Shown here in pieces: positions 1 through 11,852 of a DNA stretch of 64,000 bases (position 1 is the stretch's first letter; each line of letters begins with the position of its first letter). The DNA lies in assembly GCF_000247815.1 (NCBI RefSeq), contig NC_021686.1, positions 1,271,929-1,335,928 of the forward strand, in the 5' to 3' direction. The position numbers and the translations under genes are program-made. The DNA comes from Ficedula albicollis. Its lineage: Eukaryota > Chordata > Aves > Passeriformes > Muscicapidae. The notes below the pieces were generated by a model. The model did no database searches and was not told the origin of the DNA. It worked only from the letters and a program-made list of their open reading frames with translations.

Positions 1-419
1 AAGAGTAATTCTGTTTTGGTGCCTTTCATCCCTGTGGATCTGTTACTCAAAAGCATTTCACTGCTTTTGCATGCAAACAGCTTCTCTGGCTCTTCTGAGT
101 TCAGAAACTCTTGCAGCTTACTGCCACCCAACCTGGAGACACAATCCTCCACCTGAGATGCTACAGTGTGGTTGGGAGGCCAGAAAGAAAAGGAGCCACG
201 AGAACATGGCAAACAAGGAACTGAGATCCCATTCCCAGGCAGCCACCTTGACAATTTAGGTGAGCGAGGCAGAGCTGGGACGAGTCCTGCAGTCCATTCT
301 GCAGGAAACATCAGCCAGGGTTTGGCATCACTCACACCGCTGGGAATTTGGCTCTGGCATGCCTCCGAATGAAGGGAACCAACACTCAGCAGGATGCAAA
401 GCAGCTGGTGTCCGAAAGG

Positions 420-790
420 CAGCGCTGGGCTGAAGCTGAGAGGGGAGCGGGCGAGCGGGCTCCTTCCCCTCCTCCTTACCTCCGCAGCCGGTGCTGGAAG
501 TGCTGGTGCTGCCGCGTTATAAGGGCGCTGCCCCACACGGGGCCGCCGGGGCTGCTCCTGTACCAGCCCACGGCCGGGTGCCCCGCGTAGGGCGAGCCAC
601 TGAAGCCATGGTCCGACTCGGTCTCTGCGGCCAGCGATGAGGCAGAGCTGCCCATGCTTCCCCCCTGCCCGGGCCACGCTGCCGCTCGGCCTAGGTTAGC
701 TCCCAGCCAGCGGCGTGGGCAGCTCGGGCGGAACGGGCGAGGCGCTGCGGCATGGGCTGCTGCAGAGATCCCAGCACGCCGGACCAAGGA
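420..790. promoter_or_regulatory. CpG-rich block, likely promoter of the leftward gene
   Basis: CG dinucleotides are dense here compared with the flanking AT-rich sequence, and the block covers the candidate first exon at 480-655. It ends in an A-rich stretch (about 811-900) rich in (A)nC and GAAA runs. No TATA box is evident, which fits a CpG-island promoter. This is inferred from composition only. Confidence 0.4.
480..655 (-). CDS. Probable first coding exon of an unrecognised gene (partial)
   Basis: Reading leftwards from an ATG at 653-655, 58 codons stay open up to a good splice donor (exon ends CTGCGGAG, intron starts GTAAGG at 479 going down). The encoded start is [14 protein letters not shown], a glycine-2 followed by serines that would suit N-myristoylation, then a Gly/Pro/Ser-rich stretch and a basic His/Arg-rich end. 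The surrounding 420-790 is CpG-rich, as expected for a promoter and first exon. The frame is also open upstream of this ATG to 859, so the start is a choice based on the myristoylation-like context. The remaining exons would lie left of the window. I do not recognise the family, and a chance GC-rich open frame remains possible. Confidence 0.4.
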
Positions 791-1193
791 AGGTCGGTTC
801 TGATCAGAGTTGGGGGGGGAAAAAAAAACAAAACAAAAAAACAAACAACAAACAAACATAGAGAAAGGGGGGGAAAAAAAGGAAAGAAAAAGAGAGAAAG
901 ATAAGGTATGATTTCAGCAACAACCCTGCAGTTTTAAAGCCTAGCAATGCATGCTCTGGTCAGGGTCCCCGTTCCAGAGCTCACTGTGTCACTGAAGAGA
1001 TGGGGAGTGTGGGGGCTCTAGAAGAGGCCCCCCCCGCCAGGTTAAGCACCAGGAGTTCCTTGGCACAGGGAAGCACTGACTGATGGAGGGAAGCACAGCA
1101 GAGCCCAGCACAAAGCCCTTCACACACGGGAAAGAAGCAGAAAATGGGACAAGCCAGGCCCAAGCCAGCAGCCCTGCCACACACACCAGGTTA
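656..1193. other. Non-coding stretch upstream of the first duplication
   Basis: It holds the rest of the CpG-rich block, an A-rich low-complexity stretch (about 811-900) and unique sequence. No exon, RNA gene or mobile element was recognised. Confidence 0.4.
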
Positions 1194-3707
1194 GTCTGGG
1201 CTCTGACTGGCACACCAGTTTTAGGTACTCAGCTACAAGGACTGGATAGCTTATGTGCTCACTTGTAAAATAAAATATCCTTTTTTTCCTGTTTCCCACT
1301 AACACCCCAGTAGGACTAGCACTGGATGAACTGGGGATCTGCACAAGTATTTTCTCTGACTATTTACTTTCAGCTCAAGGCAAGTTTTAGCTGATCCTGA
1401 GCACGCCCCTACCCACAGAAGCAGGTCTGGGGCTTTCGTTTCAGCTGATCCTGAGCATGCCCCTACCCACAGAAGCAGGTCTGGGGCTTTGCTCCTCCTT
1501 TTCTCCCTCTTTCTTTCCTACTTTTCAGAATTTATTCTTCAAGCACCCTCACAATTAAACTCCAGAAACACTTCATGTCCTCTGTATTAAAAGAAGTTTA
1601 AACACACACACATCTCTCCTTCAAGTGAAGAGGCAGGACAATCTGGATGCATGTCAGGAGCAACGGATCAAGGTAACATTTAGCAGAGCAAGCAAGAAGA
1701 AACAAGGAAGATAGAAAAATTAGCACAGCTGAGCTTATTCAATTACCCACCAGGATTTAAGGAGATGAATGAACCACAGAAAGACCTTTGCGAAGAAACT
1801 ACATTTGCCATAAAAAAGCTGAGATGAGGAGTCCTAAAATACAGCTTTTCAATCCCAGGATTGATCTGAGGGATCAAGAAAGGCCTTGACAGATAATAGA
1901 CTCTCAAAAGCAGCAGCTCAAGGAGCAGGTGCAATTTTGCTACAAGCTCAATACCAGAATGCGCCTGCATTAGGTCATTAACTGGAGAATGTTAACTGCT
2001 CTGTCACAGCCTCTGTAGCCTGCAAAGCCTGGATGAACCAAAGAAATCTGAAAAAAGCCCAAGAACAGAGTTTTCCCTGCCTCCTCCTTGTTTTAATTGG
2101 GCTGCCTCGCTGCTGCACATCAGCACCACATCCCCACTACCCAAGAGCAAGGTCTCACTTTTTCAAGCAGTTTTCAAGCAGCTAATTTGTAACAACTCTG
2201 ATTTTCTGCCTAAAGGAAAGGCACAGGATGGGAGGGGAAGAGCCCTTCCAAGTGTCATCAACTCAGTCTATGCGGAGACAGCAGACATCCCACACCTGTG
2301 GTGTCTCTGGCTCTTCCACCCCATCCCAGGGGCCTTACAAGCTCCAGCAGCAAAGGCACAGGGACGCAGGTCTGACATCTACAAGAAGAACAAAGTGTCT
2401 CTTACCTCAGAACTCGGGTTCTATCATGATAAAGTAGATAAGTAAAGGCAAGCTGGGTAGAACAGCCCCTCATTGCAGGCTGAGCCAAACAGAGGAAGGA
2501 TGCCCAGGCATCAGTAGCCTTTTCCCCCCTTGAGGTGGGTTAAACTGCCACATAAAGCAATTCCACAGCCTGGTTCAAGACCAATTCCTCAAGCTGGTAA
2601 AGCAGAGCCCTTTGCCTCCTCCTGCTGCCCACGGAAAGGCCAGTTTTAGCTGATGCCAAGAGGAGCCAGACATGCCTGCCGCCCGCATCGCTGCTGCTCC
2701 CCCAGCTCCACAGCAGGCAGCCCCACTCTGCAGGGAGGGGAAAGGCTGGGAGCCCTGCTTTAACACCTGCAGCAAAACCCCACGGTGGGTGGAGCAGGGA
2801 GAGGAAGGCAGCTATAAATAGGTGGAGGATAACCTGGCTAAGTCGGAGTGATCTCCGAGACTGTCTGGTCTAACTGGGCTGTTCGGCTGCGAGTGCTGCG
2901 TGAAATCGGATTTCTCCAGGCAAAGCAGTAAATCCTTCTCCTCAGGGTCACCCTCATGCCAGGTGAGGGCAGCCAATGAATGATATTGAAGGGGGAGCGT
3001 TGACCAAAGGTGGGGAGAGGGAGAACCAGTTTGAGAGCAGGAGTGGGCAGCAGCGTCACAGCCCAATGCAAAGCACGGACGTGCTCACCATGCTGAGCCC
3101 CAAAACGCCTCTGGCCAACACTAGGCAAATGAGGAGCCTCCAAGAAATCAAGGTGAGAATGGAAACTGCACCCCGGCAAGGGAAGGGGTCAATTAAAGAA
3201 GAAGAAAGCCTCTCTGGAAGCACTCAGCCTTATTTTTGAGGAATTTCTGCCACTGGGCAGGGAGATGTCCCAGGAGATGATCTGCAGGCACCTGGCTGAA
3301 CAGGGAGTTCACTTCAGTCACTAAAAGGGAGCAAACTGCCAAGAGTTCCTCTGTCTTGGCAGGAGGGAGCAGGAATTTTCCTCGAATTAATAAAGCACTA
3401 CTTCCACCTACCTAATCTGGAGAGGAAGCAACAATGTGAACAGATTGAAGTGTCTTGAGAAGGGTGGATCTCACTCATGGAAATTAGCAGTTAAGCACCT
3501 TAGCAAGATGCTGAGTTTGGATTTTGGTTTTCTGCCCCTCGCAGCTGCAATAATTATCAGGTTTGAACTGATGTGTGTAACTGCTCCAAAAATATCATTT
3601 CCAAAATAAAACCAGGTTTGATCTCTCTCCCCCAAAGCCACTCACAGCTGCTTACCCTGATCTGTGGTATGTGATGCAGACCCTTCCTCAAATTCCCCAC
3701 CTGACCC
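1194..3707 (+). repeat. Large tandem duplication, copy A (2,514 bp)
   Basis: This block is followed directly by a near-identical copy at 3708-6158. Copy A begins with GTCTGGGCTCTGACTGG and ends in CACCTGACCC, and both signatures recur at the second copy. Copy A carries an extra direct repeat around 1387-1490 (54-bp period, motif CTGATCCTGAGCA) that copy B lacks, which explains the 63-bp length difference. Only scattered single-base differences are visible. Either this is a recent tandem duplication or two haplotypes were placed in series by the assembler. Confidence 0.9.
2813..2820 (+). promoter_or_regulatory. TATA-box-like element in duplication copy A
   Basis: A perfect TATAAATA sits in GC-moderate sequence. 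About 330 bp downstream, on the same strand, a short open frame (from 2976) reaches a good donor-like AAATCAAG|GTGAGA near 3152. The same arrangement is present in copy B. No family was recognised for the peptide, so this is only a candidate core promoter and it could be chance. Confidence 0.25.
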
Positions 3708-6158
3708 GTCTGGGCTCTGACTGGCACACCAGTTTTAGGTACTCAGCTACAAGGACTGGATAGCTTATGTGCTCACTTGTAAAATAAAATATCCTTTTTT
3801 TCCTGTTTCCCACTAACACCCCAGTAGGACTGGAACTGGATGGACTGGGGATCTGCACAAGTATTTTCTCTGACTATTTACTTTCAGCTCAAGGCACGTT
3901 TCAGCTGATCCTGAGCATGCCCCTACCCACAGAAGCAGGTTGCTCCTCCTTTTCTCCCTCTTTCTTTCCTACTTTTCAGAATTTATTCTTCAAGCACCCT
4001 CACAATTAAACTCCAGAAACACTTCATGTCCTCTGTATTAAAAGAAGTTTAAACACACACACGTCTCTCCTTCAAGTGAAAAGGCAGGACAATCTGGATG
4101 CATGTCAGGAGCAACGGATCAAGGTAACATTTAACAGAGCAAGCAAGAAGAAACAAGGAAGATAGAAAAATTAGCACAGCTGAGCTTATTCAATTACCCA
4201 CCAGGATTTAAGGAGATGAATGAACCACAGAAAGACCTTTGCGAAGAAACTACATTTGCCATAAAAAAGCTGAGATGAGGAGTCCTAAAATACAGCTTTT
4301 CAATCCCAGGATTGATCTGAGGGATCAAGAAAGGCCTTGACAGATAATAGACTCTCAAAAGCAGCAGCTCAAGGAGCAGGTGCAATTTTGCTACAAGCTC
4401 AATACCAGAATGCGCCTGCATTAGGTCATTAACTGGAGAATGTTAACTGCTCTGTCACAGCCTCTGTAGCCTGCAAAGCCTGGATGAACCAAAGAAATCT
4501 GAAAAAAGCCCAAGAACAGAGTTTTCCCTGCCTCCTCCTTGTTTTAATTGGGCTGCCTCGCTGCTGCACATCAGCACCACATCCCCACTACCCAAGAGCA
4601 AGGTCTCACTTTTTCAAGCAGTTTTCAAGCAGCTAATTTGTAACAACTCTGATTTTCTGCCTAAAGGAAAGGCACAGGATGGGAGGGGAAGAGCCCTTCC
4701 AAGTGTCATCAACTCAGTCTATGCGGAGACAGCAGACATCCCACACCTGTGGTGTCTCTGGCTCTTCCACCCCATCCCAGGGGCCTTACAAGCTCCAGCA
4801 GCAAAGGCACAGGGACGCAGGTCTGACATCTACAAGAAGAACAAAGTGTCTCTTACCTCAGAACTCGGGTTCTATCATGATAAAGTAGATAAGTAAAGGC
4901 AAGCTGGGTAGAACAGCCCCTCATTGCAGGCTGAGCCAAACAGAGGAAGGATGCCCAGGCATCAGTAGCCTTTTCCCCCCTTGAGGTGGGTTAAACTGCC
5001 ACATAAAGCAATTCCACAGCCTGGTTCAAGACCAATTCCTCAAGCTGGTAAAGCAGAGCCCTTTGCCTCCTCCTGCTGCCCACGGAAAGGCCAGTTTTAG
5101 CTGATGCCAAGAGGAGCCAGACATGCCTGCCGCCCGCATCGCTGCTGCTCCCCCAGCTCCACAGCAGGCAGCCCCACTCTGCAGGGAGGGGAAAGGCTGG
5201 GAGCCCTGCTTTAACACCTGCAGCAAAACCCCACGGTGGGTGGAGCAGGGAGAGGAAGGCAGCTATAAATAGGTGGAGGATAACCTGGCTAAGTCGGAGT
5301 GATCTCCGAGACTGTCTGGTCTAACTGGGCTGTTCGGCTGCGAGTGCTGCGTGAAATCGGATTTCTCCAGGCAAAGCAGTAAATCCTTCTCCTCAGGGTC
5401 ACCCTCATGCCAGGTGAGAGCAGCCAATGAATGATATTGAAGGGGGAGCGTTGACCAAAGGTGGGGAGAGGGAGAACCAGTTTGAGAGCAGGAGTGGGCA
5501 GCAGCGTCACAGCCCAATGCAAAGCACGGACGTGCTCACCATGCTGAGCCCCAAAACGCCTCTGGCCAACACTAGGCAAATGAGGAGCCTCCAAGAAATC
5601 AAGGTGAGAATGGAAACTGCACCCCAGCAAGGGAAGGGGTCAATTAAAGAAGAAGAAAGCCTCTCTGGAAGCACTCAGCCTTATTTTTGAGGAATTTCTG
5701 CCACTGGGCAGGGAGATGTCCCAGGAGATGATCTGCAGGCACCTGGCTGAACAGGGAGTTCACTTCAGTCACTAAAAGGGAGCAAACTGCCAAGAGTTCC
5801 TCTGTCTTGGCAGGAGGGAGCAGGAATTTTCCTCGAATTAATAAAGCACTACTTCCACCTACCTAATCTGGAGAGGAAGCAACAATGTGAACAGATTGAA
5901 GTGTCTTGAGAAGGGTGGATCTCACTCATGGAAATTAGCAGTTAAGCACCTTAGCAAGATGCTGAGTTTGGATTTTGGTTTTCTGCCCCTCGCAGCTGCA
6001 ATAATTATCAGGTTTGAACTGATGTGTGTAACTGCTCCAAAAATATCATTTCCAAAATAAAACCAGGTTTGATCTCTCTCCCCCAAAGCCACTCACAGCT
6101 GCTTACCCTGATCTGTGGTATGTGATGCAGACCCTTCCTCAAATTCCCCACCTGACCC
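3708..6158 (+). repeat. Large tandem duplication, copy B (2,451 bp)
   Basis: Near-identical to 1194-3707. After about 1500/3950 the two copies run in register with a constant offset of 2,451 bp. Copy B ends at CACCTGACCC (6158), after which the sequence becomes unique. Examples of differences are GGAACTGGATGGAC here against AGCACTGGATGAAC in copy A, and CCCAGCAAG against CCCGGCAAG near 5624/3173. No gene is recognised in either copy. Confidence 0.9.
5264..5271 (+). promoter_or_regulatory. TATA-box-like element in duplication copy B
   Basis: Same TATAAATA as at 2813, carried into the second copy. The downstream open frame (from 5427) and its donor-like end near 5603 are also preserved. If the duplication is real, the number of these candidate promoters is doubled. 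Confidence 0.25.
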
Positions 6159-6377
6159 AGGGCAGCAGGCATGCACAGAGCTGTCCCAGGGAGCTCCTCC
6201 TGCTGCCAGAACAGCAAAGCAGCTGCCTGGATGCTTCCATACAACCTCATTCCTCCACCCCAGCGAGCAGTGCTGACCCTTTGGGCCTCAGCTCTCGTGT
6301 CACAGGAAGGGTGGAGATCTACCCAACCCCCTTTCCTTCCCTCCAGTTTCAAAGTTAAGTTTCGGCTCTGAAGAGGG

Positions 6378-6410
<33 letters not shown>

Positions 6411-6418
6411 AGGCAGAG

Positions 6419-6468
<50 letters not shown>

Positions 6469-6495
6469 AAAAAAAAAAAAAAAAAAAAAAAAAAA
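6378..6495 (+). repeat. A29 - spacer - G46 - A28 homopolymer cluster
   Basis: A run of 29 A (6378-6406) is followed by a 15-base mixed spacer, 46 G (6422-6467) and 28 A (6468-6495). The G run is of the same kind as the six much longer plus-strand G runs elsewhere in the window, but here both of its sides are still anchored in sequence. An A tract followed by G followed by A could be a damaged poly(A)-type microsatellite, or a base-calling collapse inside one long A tract. Confidence 0.85.
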
Positions 6496-6502
6496 GGAAC
6501 TA

Positions 6503-6660
6503 CCCATGTGTTTCAGTGCATCTAGGAAGTTGCAGGATCAACTTTCCCCAGCATCAGCCCCAAGCCCTGCCCTTTGGCACGCCCATGTGTTTCAGTGCAT
6601 CTAAGAAGTTGCAGGATCAACTTTCCCTAGCATCAGCCCCAAGCCCTGCCCTTTGGCACG
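6503..6660 (+). repeat. 79-bp tandem duplication
   Basis: The unit starting CCCATGTGTTTCAGTGCATC at 6503 is repeated at 6582 with a few substitutions, up to TTTGGCACG at 6660. A separate 37-bp tandem pair follows at 6706-6782 (GAGGAAACCACTCACC). Confidence 0.9.
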
Positions 6661-6705
6661 CAGCAGGAAGAAGAGACAGAGATCCCTGGAGCTGCTGCAG
6701 CCACT

Positions 6706-6782
6706 GAGGAAACCACTCACCCCAGCTGGTCCCACGTGCAGCGAGGAAACCAGACTCACCCCAGCTGGTCCCACGTGCAGCA
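6706..6782 (+). repeat. 37-bp tandem duplication
   Basis: Two copies beginning GAGGAAACCA and ending CCACGTGCAGC lie head to tail. The second copy carries a small insertion. Confidence 0.8.
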
Positions 6783-7232
6783 GCCCCTCTTTGTGCTGGA
6801 TACCCCCACACTCCTTTTCCTAGTAATTTACTGATCCACGTGCCACGAGCCAGCTTTGCTCCTGGCTTGAATTTTCCAGCCTCTGTTGGTTCTCAATTTT
6901 GGAAATTCAGGGACAAGACTTTGCCACTTCATTAATTCCTCCACTCCCCCAGCCTATAAATCAAGTCAATTCTGAGCTACTCCCTTACTCCAGGAAGATC
7001 CAGGGATGAAAATACCATCAGAGATACTGAACTCCAGACAGCTCTGGTCTGAGGTGAGGGCCAGCAGCTGGCCCAGGAGAAGGCTCCTGAGGGAAATACA
7101 ACCCTCAAAGCTGTGCCCAGAGGAAGCTGCAGGAGACTTTCTTCTAAGATTGAAGCTGAAGTACCAGCCCTTCTCCTCCCTCTGCTGTGTGAGCTCCCCT
7201 GCCTGGGGGCTGACTAAGATCCACATGTCCTA

Positions 7233-7375
7233 AGTTAGAATGGACTCCTAAGGATCATGAGTCCAACTCCTGGCCCTGCACCAGGACTCCTCAACAATGC
7301 CACCCCGTGCCTGAGAGTATTGTCCAAACAGCCTGGAGCTCTGGCAGCCACGACCATTCCCTGGGGAGCCAGGTG
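7233..7375 (-). mobile_element. CR1 LINE 3'-end fragment, antisense
   Basis: The pattern AGTCCAACTCCTGGCCCTGC, followed further on by GTATTGTCCAAACAGCCTGG and CCATTCCCTGGGGAGCC, is the reverse complement of the avian CR1 3' region. The fragment breaks off shortly after, in unrelated sequence. It is too short and degraded to encode anything. Confidence 0.6.
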
Positions 7376-9066
7376 TGCTGGGACCACCATCACCAGCAAA
7401 GGAGGAGCTCTCTGCCTGCAGTCCCATGTAAGCTCTGCTGGCAGGGAGAAACCAGGGCTCCTGAAGAGCTCTCATTGTGAAGTGCCCACACACAGCCCTG
7501 GAGGAGCAGCCTCCTCTCTGGGGACTGCAGGATGTGACTCACTCCCTTAAACACCAAGGAGCTCAGGGGCAGCTGCAGGAGCTGGGGCTGTCTGGGGGCA
7601 TTGAGCTGGAGGAGAGCACTTCAGACATCCTGAAGGAATGGGCAACCCTTGGCCCCCCACCAATCCTGCCTCTGTGCACAGCAGATCTGCCCTGAAGGAG
7701 GCACATGCTCAGGGAGGCCAGGGTAAGCAGGAATGCTGTGCAGGGCTGGGAAGGCGCACAGCACCTGGCACGTGGCACCTTAAGGTAAAGTCCCAGAGCA
7801 GGTTGGGATAGCTAAGAATGCAGAGGGGAGTGTCTGATGGTGTGATGCTAGCCAAGGCAGAGAAAGGAGCTCAAGCATTTGTGTGATCTAGCCAGCTCCC
7901 AGCACCAGGCAGGGTGGCAGGACCTGAGGAAGTGCAAAACCAGGCACCAAGAGCATGGCTGGAATTCACCAGGTTGAGATGGCTTGTGAGAAAAGAAATA
8001 ACCCCAGGAGAGGAAGGGAAAAATCCTCTTTTTTTTTTCCACAAGGCAGCAGGGGAGGAGCAGGCAAGCAACAAGACACCCACCTCAGGCAGACACAGCA
8101 CTGAAATCCAAGCTGCAAACACTGACCCAAGGAGAGCTCCACGGCTCAAGTGCAGCAGGAGCAAGCGAGCTGGAACATTCTGTGCTGAGCACACAGAGTG
8201 TCCTGAGCAGGTGTCCTGCACACAGCTGGGGACAAGACAAAGTTTTGCTGCTCTTTCTGCCTGCCCTCACCTGCCAAGCCAGCCCAAGTGCTGCAGTCTT
8301 GGCAGGAAATGAAGGTGTCAGCAAGTTCCAATTCCTTGCAAAGCTTCTAGCAGGGAGGGCTGGGAAGGACAGACTGAGGCAGGGGTATAACTGCAGGGAT
8401 GGGACAGTGGTTGGCACATTCAGCTGGGATGGGGGAAGCTTTTCCAGCCCTTGTGCTCCACCACAGAGCTCCCAGGGTGCTGTGACTCAGAAAGCTCTGA
8501 CTTACCTGCCAGGGCCAAGGAGTCCTCAGGTGTGCAAGGCACAAGGATGACAGGCAGTGTGCAAGCACTGCACATGGGAGGACATAGAAAAAGGAGCAAA
8601 GGGTGAAACTCACCCACCCAAATGTTTGTTCTGGGGCAGAGGGCTGAGGGAAGAGGGTCAGATATTCTGGTCTTGCAGGAAACTGAGAGGACAGGAAGCT
8701 TTAAGTGAGCTGTTTTCCAGGTCTTGGGTGAGAAACAGACCAGTACCCCACTTGCAGAGATATCACTAGCTGAAGTGCACTGTCTGGAAGCAGATTTCCA
8801 GATGGGCTATTAACGAGGTAACAAGATAATTGAACCTGGAGTCCTAGACCAGCTCAGAACAGGATCTCACACTCCATGTTACAAAGTCCAGAACAGCAGC
8901 CCATGTCTCTAGCCACAGACACCAACATGCAATGGCAAGCTTGAGGGTCTTTACCTTCTTTCAGCTGCCTTGAAACTGGTTCTGGCCCAACTTTAGCCCA
9001 GAAGAAACTCGTACACAACAGCTGAATTGGGCTAAACTGCATGTAATGCCCAGCTTTGTAAATATG
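7376..9066. other. No recognised feature
   Basis: Sequence of ordinary GC content with several short open frames on both strands. None has a recognisable domain plus splice signals. A stretch at about 7560-7695 reads with moderate Leu/Glu content on the plus strand but shows no clear exon boundaries. Confidence 0.3.
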
Positions 9067-9236
9067 CAGGCAGAGGAAGAGGTGTCCGAAGCCTGAAGTG
9101 AAAGATTGATAGGAAAAACAGATGTATTGCAGAGCCAGCTTAGCCACAAATCAGGCAGAGGAAGAGGAGCCCGAAGCCTGAAGTGAAAGACTGATAGGAA
9201 AAACAGATGTATTGCAGAGCCAGCTTAGCCACAAAA
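9067..9236 (+). repeat. 85-bp tandem duplication
   Basis: CAGGCAGAGGAAGAGG at 9067 recurs at 9152 with the whole unit up to AGCTTAGCCACAAA. Copies differ at a few bases only (GGTGTCC against GGAGCCC). Confidence 0.9.
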
Positions 9237-11677
9237 CAAATACCACCAAAGTCTGAACAAAGTTTCCTCTTCTCCCCTGCACTGGACACTGTAAACCAGT
9301 GACAGATAATCCAGGGAGCTACAGGAAATCTATCCCGGTCACTTTGAAAGAGGGGATTACACAGATCTGAAAGGGCAACCAGCATCTTAATCACAAACTG
9401 GAGGGAGAAAAAGAGAAGCAGGAAGGGTTTTTTTCAAAATAAGGGTTAACTTCAAACCTCATCTCCACTGACAACTGCAAAGCAGCATCTGAAGGAGCAT
9501 GAAAATGGCAACAAGGGCACTGCTGCAGAAGGGTCTGAGTAAACACACATTTAAGAAAACCCACAGAATGAAATCCCTACCACCCCAGTGCTCTATTAAG
9601 TTAATTACCACTGCCCCAGTGGAGTGCAATGAGCCTGTGTGTCCCGCAGTTCCTGGCCGATTGTGGGTGACTCTGGAGCGTCACCACGGCGTGGGTGGGC
9701 TGGCAGGGCCCTCTGAGCACCAGCAGCAAGGAAATGCCACTGAGAGACTCACAGGGGATGGAGAGAAACAACACAAGCACAGCATCCAATCCTGAGAAGC
9801 TTTACCAGCAGATCTCATTTCCAGATCTTTTCCTCCCCGTGCTTATAATCCTTGCAGCAGAGTTCTGTCATCCTACTCAGCTCACAGGCTGCCCCAGCTA
9901 CAAAAGATGTCAGGCTGAAAAATCACCCCGACAGACTGCCTGCTGAGACCAGTTGCATTATAAAAACAGGAAGCTCTTGCCTGCCTGCTCCCAATATGCT
10001 ATGGATTTCATGGGAAGCAGCATATGCAGGGATGCTTTGCAAGAAGAGCACACACATGGGACTCTTGCCAGGAAAAATGCATCTTGAGTAACACATGTGC
10101 TCTTAGTTTCCTCTTTTTTCAGAGAGGTTTAACTACACTCTGAGCTACCCAGCAGCAATAAAGCACTTTTTTCCCCTCTTTCTCACTTATAGCAGAGTGT
10201 TGCTTGGTAAACAGCAGATCTTCCTGTCTGAGGCTGTGCCAGCCTGTGCTGAACAGAACTGTTGTTATTGCACATTCACAGCTAGAGATAAACATGAATA
10301 AGAGCCACGAGTAAGAGCCAGGCACTGACTCTTCAATACACTGCTTTATCAGGTTCACCTTGATTCAAATGTTTCTGACATCTCTCCCTCCTGAAGGGGC
10401 AAGATGGCACAAGTAGCAAGGACAAACATTAAAAAAGAAGACAGAAATGACAGCAGCACAAAAAGCGCTCCTCTGTAGTCGCTAACATTCACAACTGTGC
10501 AGCTCACAGCTCCACCTGCACTTGAAACACTCAAAAGCACAACAAGGAAACAAACGGGCCCAGCCAAACCAAGCTGCCCAAATGGGAAAACAAAACAGCC
10601 TTCAGCACGTTTCTCAGGACAAATCTCCATCCAGAGACACAACTGCTGCAGGACATAAAGGTTACAGAGAACCAGGGAAGGAAAAAAATGTGCAAGTCAT
10701 CATCTCAGCTGCAAGCTGACACTCTGCAATGACACAGGCACAACAAACCAACCCAGGAAAAGTGGACACTGGAAGTGTGAGGAGGGTTTCTAACCTTTCC
10801 AAGAGATCTCTGGACCAGCTGCTCCAGAAGCACTGGGGAAAAAAGCACAGTGTGAATTCCAACAACTGTTTCCAGGACAAGTTCATGCCCTGCATGAGCC
10901 GACTGCCCATCTTCAGCAGCTCGGAACTGGACTTGGTGACCCATGAAGTTCCTTCCTCCCAATCACTCAGCAACCCAAATTCACAGAGGCCCAGACACAG
11001 CACAAACACGAGGTCATTCCCAAAAGGACAGCAGGGATTGTATCTTCAGATCATGCTAAGCTGACAGATAAGCAGATGAAGGGCTGGCTACTGCAGAAGG
11101 GAGGGGAAGAGAATTGCAGCAACAAACAGTCTCACAGCCAGTGAAAACTCAGGCCACAGACTTGGAAAGCAAAGTCTCAGAGACAGGAGGTGGAGATGTT
11201 CCCTGAGCACAGCGGCCTCAGACACTCCAGTCACAGCTTTCATTCTAACACAGATTAGACAGACAGTAAATATGTCATTTGCCCAAGACACATCCAGTTG
11301 CATCCCTTCCTAGAGACAGCTCCAGTCCTCACTGCAGTGCACTGTCCAAGCCACACAGGCAGCAGCACCTGGCTGTCTCCTGCCATTTTAATGCAATTTG
11401 GCTTTCCCTGCCTTTCATCAGGCACCACGTCCCAATTTCCAACCAACTGGCTTAGATTTAAGCCAACACATCTCTGGCTGTGCCTCAGGCAAGCGCAGAG
11501 GTGGGAGAAGCCTGTCAGACAATGGTGCCATTTGGCATTTCCATCACAAACAACCAAGAGAAAACAGAATTGCTGAGAACTGCACAAGAGGCTCCTGACT
11601 TCCCCAGGAGCACAGGAAACTGGGAAAGATCAGGGAGGTGGGACAGACTCAGGGGGCAGACAGGAAGTTCCTTGTCT
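9237..11677. other. No recognised feature
   Basis: Unique intergenic or intronic-looking sequence. Short open frames occur on both strands without domain similarity that I recognise. No RNA gene was seen. Confidence 0.3.
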
Positions 11678-11852
11678 AGAATGACAGAATCACATAATGG
11701 TTTGGTTTGGTTTGGTTTGGAGGGAACCTTAAAGCCCATCTCCTACCACCCCCTGCCACCTTCCACTAAACCAAGCTGCTCCAAGTTACATCCAACCTGG
11801 CCTTGAACACTTTCAGGAATGGGGCAGCCACACCTCCTCTGAGCAACAGGGA
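11678..11852 (-). mobile_element. CR1 LINE 3'-end fragment, antisense
   Basis: Begins AGAATGACAGAATCACATAA, then four to five GGTTT units (11700-11721), then GGGAACCTTAAAGCCCATCT and, further on, CATCCAACCTGGCCTTGAAC. This is the reverse complement of the CR1 tail. The GGTTT expansion is a small microsatellite grown from the normal GGTTTGGGTTGG of the CR1 end. Confidence 0.85.

Noticed and set aside
2976..3239. 87-residue open frame in the first duplication and its twin at 5427-5690
   Set aside because: No recognisable domain. The duplicate preserves it simply because the whole block is copied. Kept only as a weak promoter/exon candidate.
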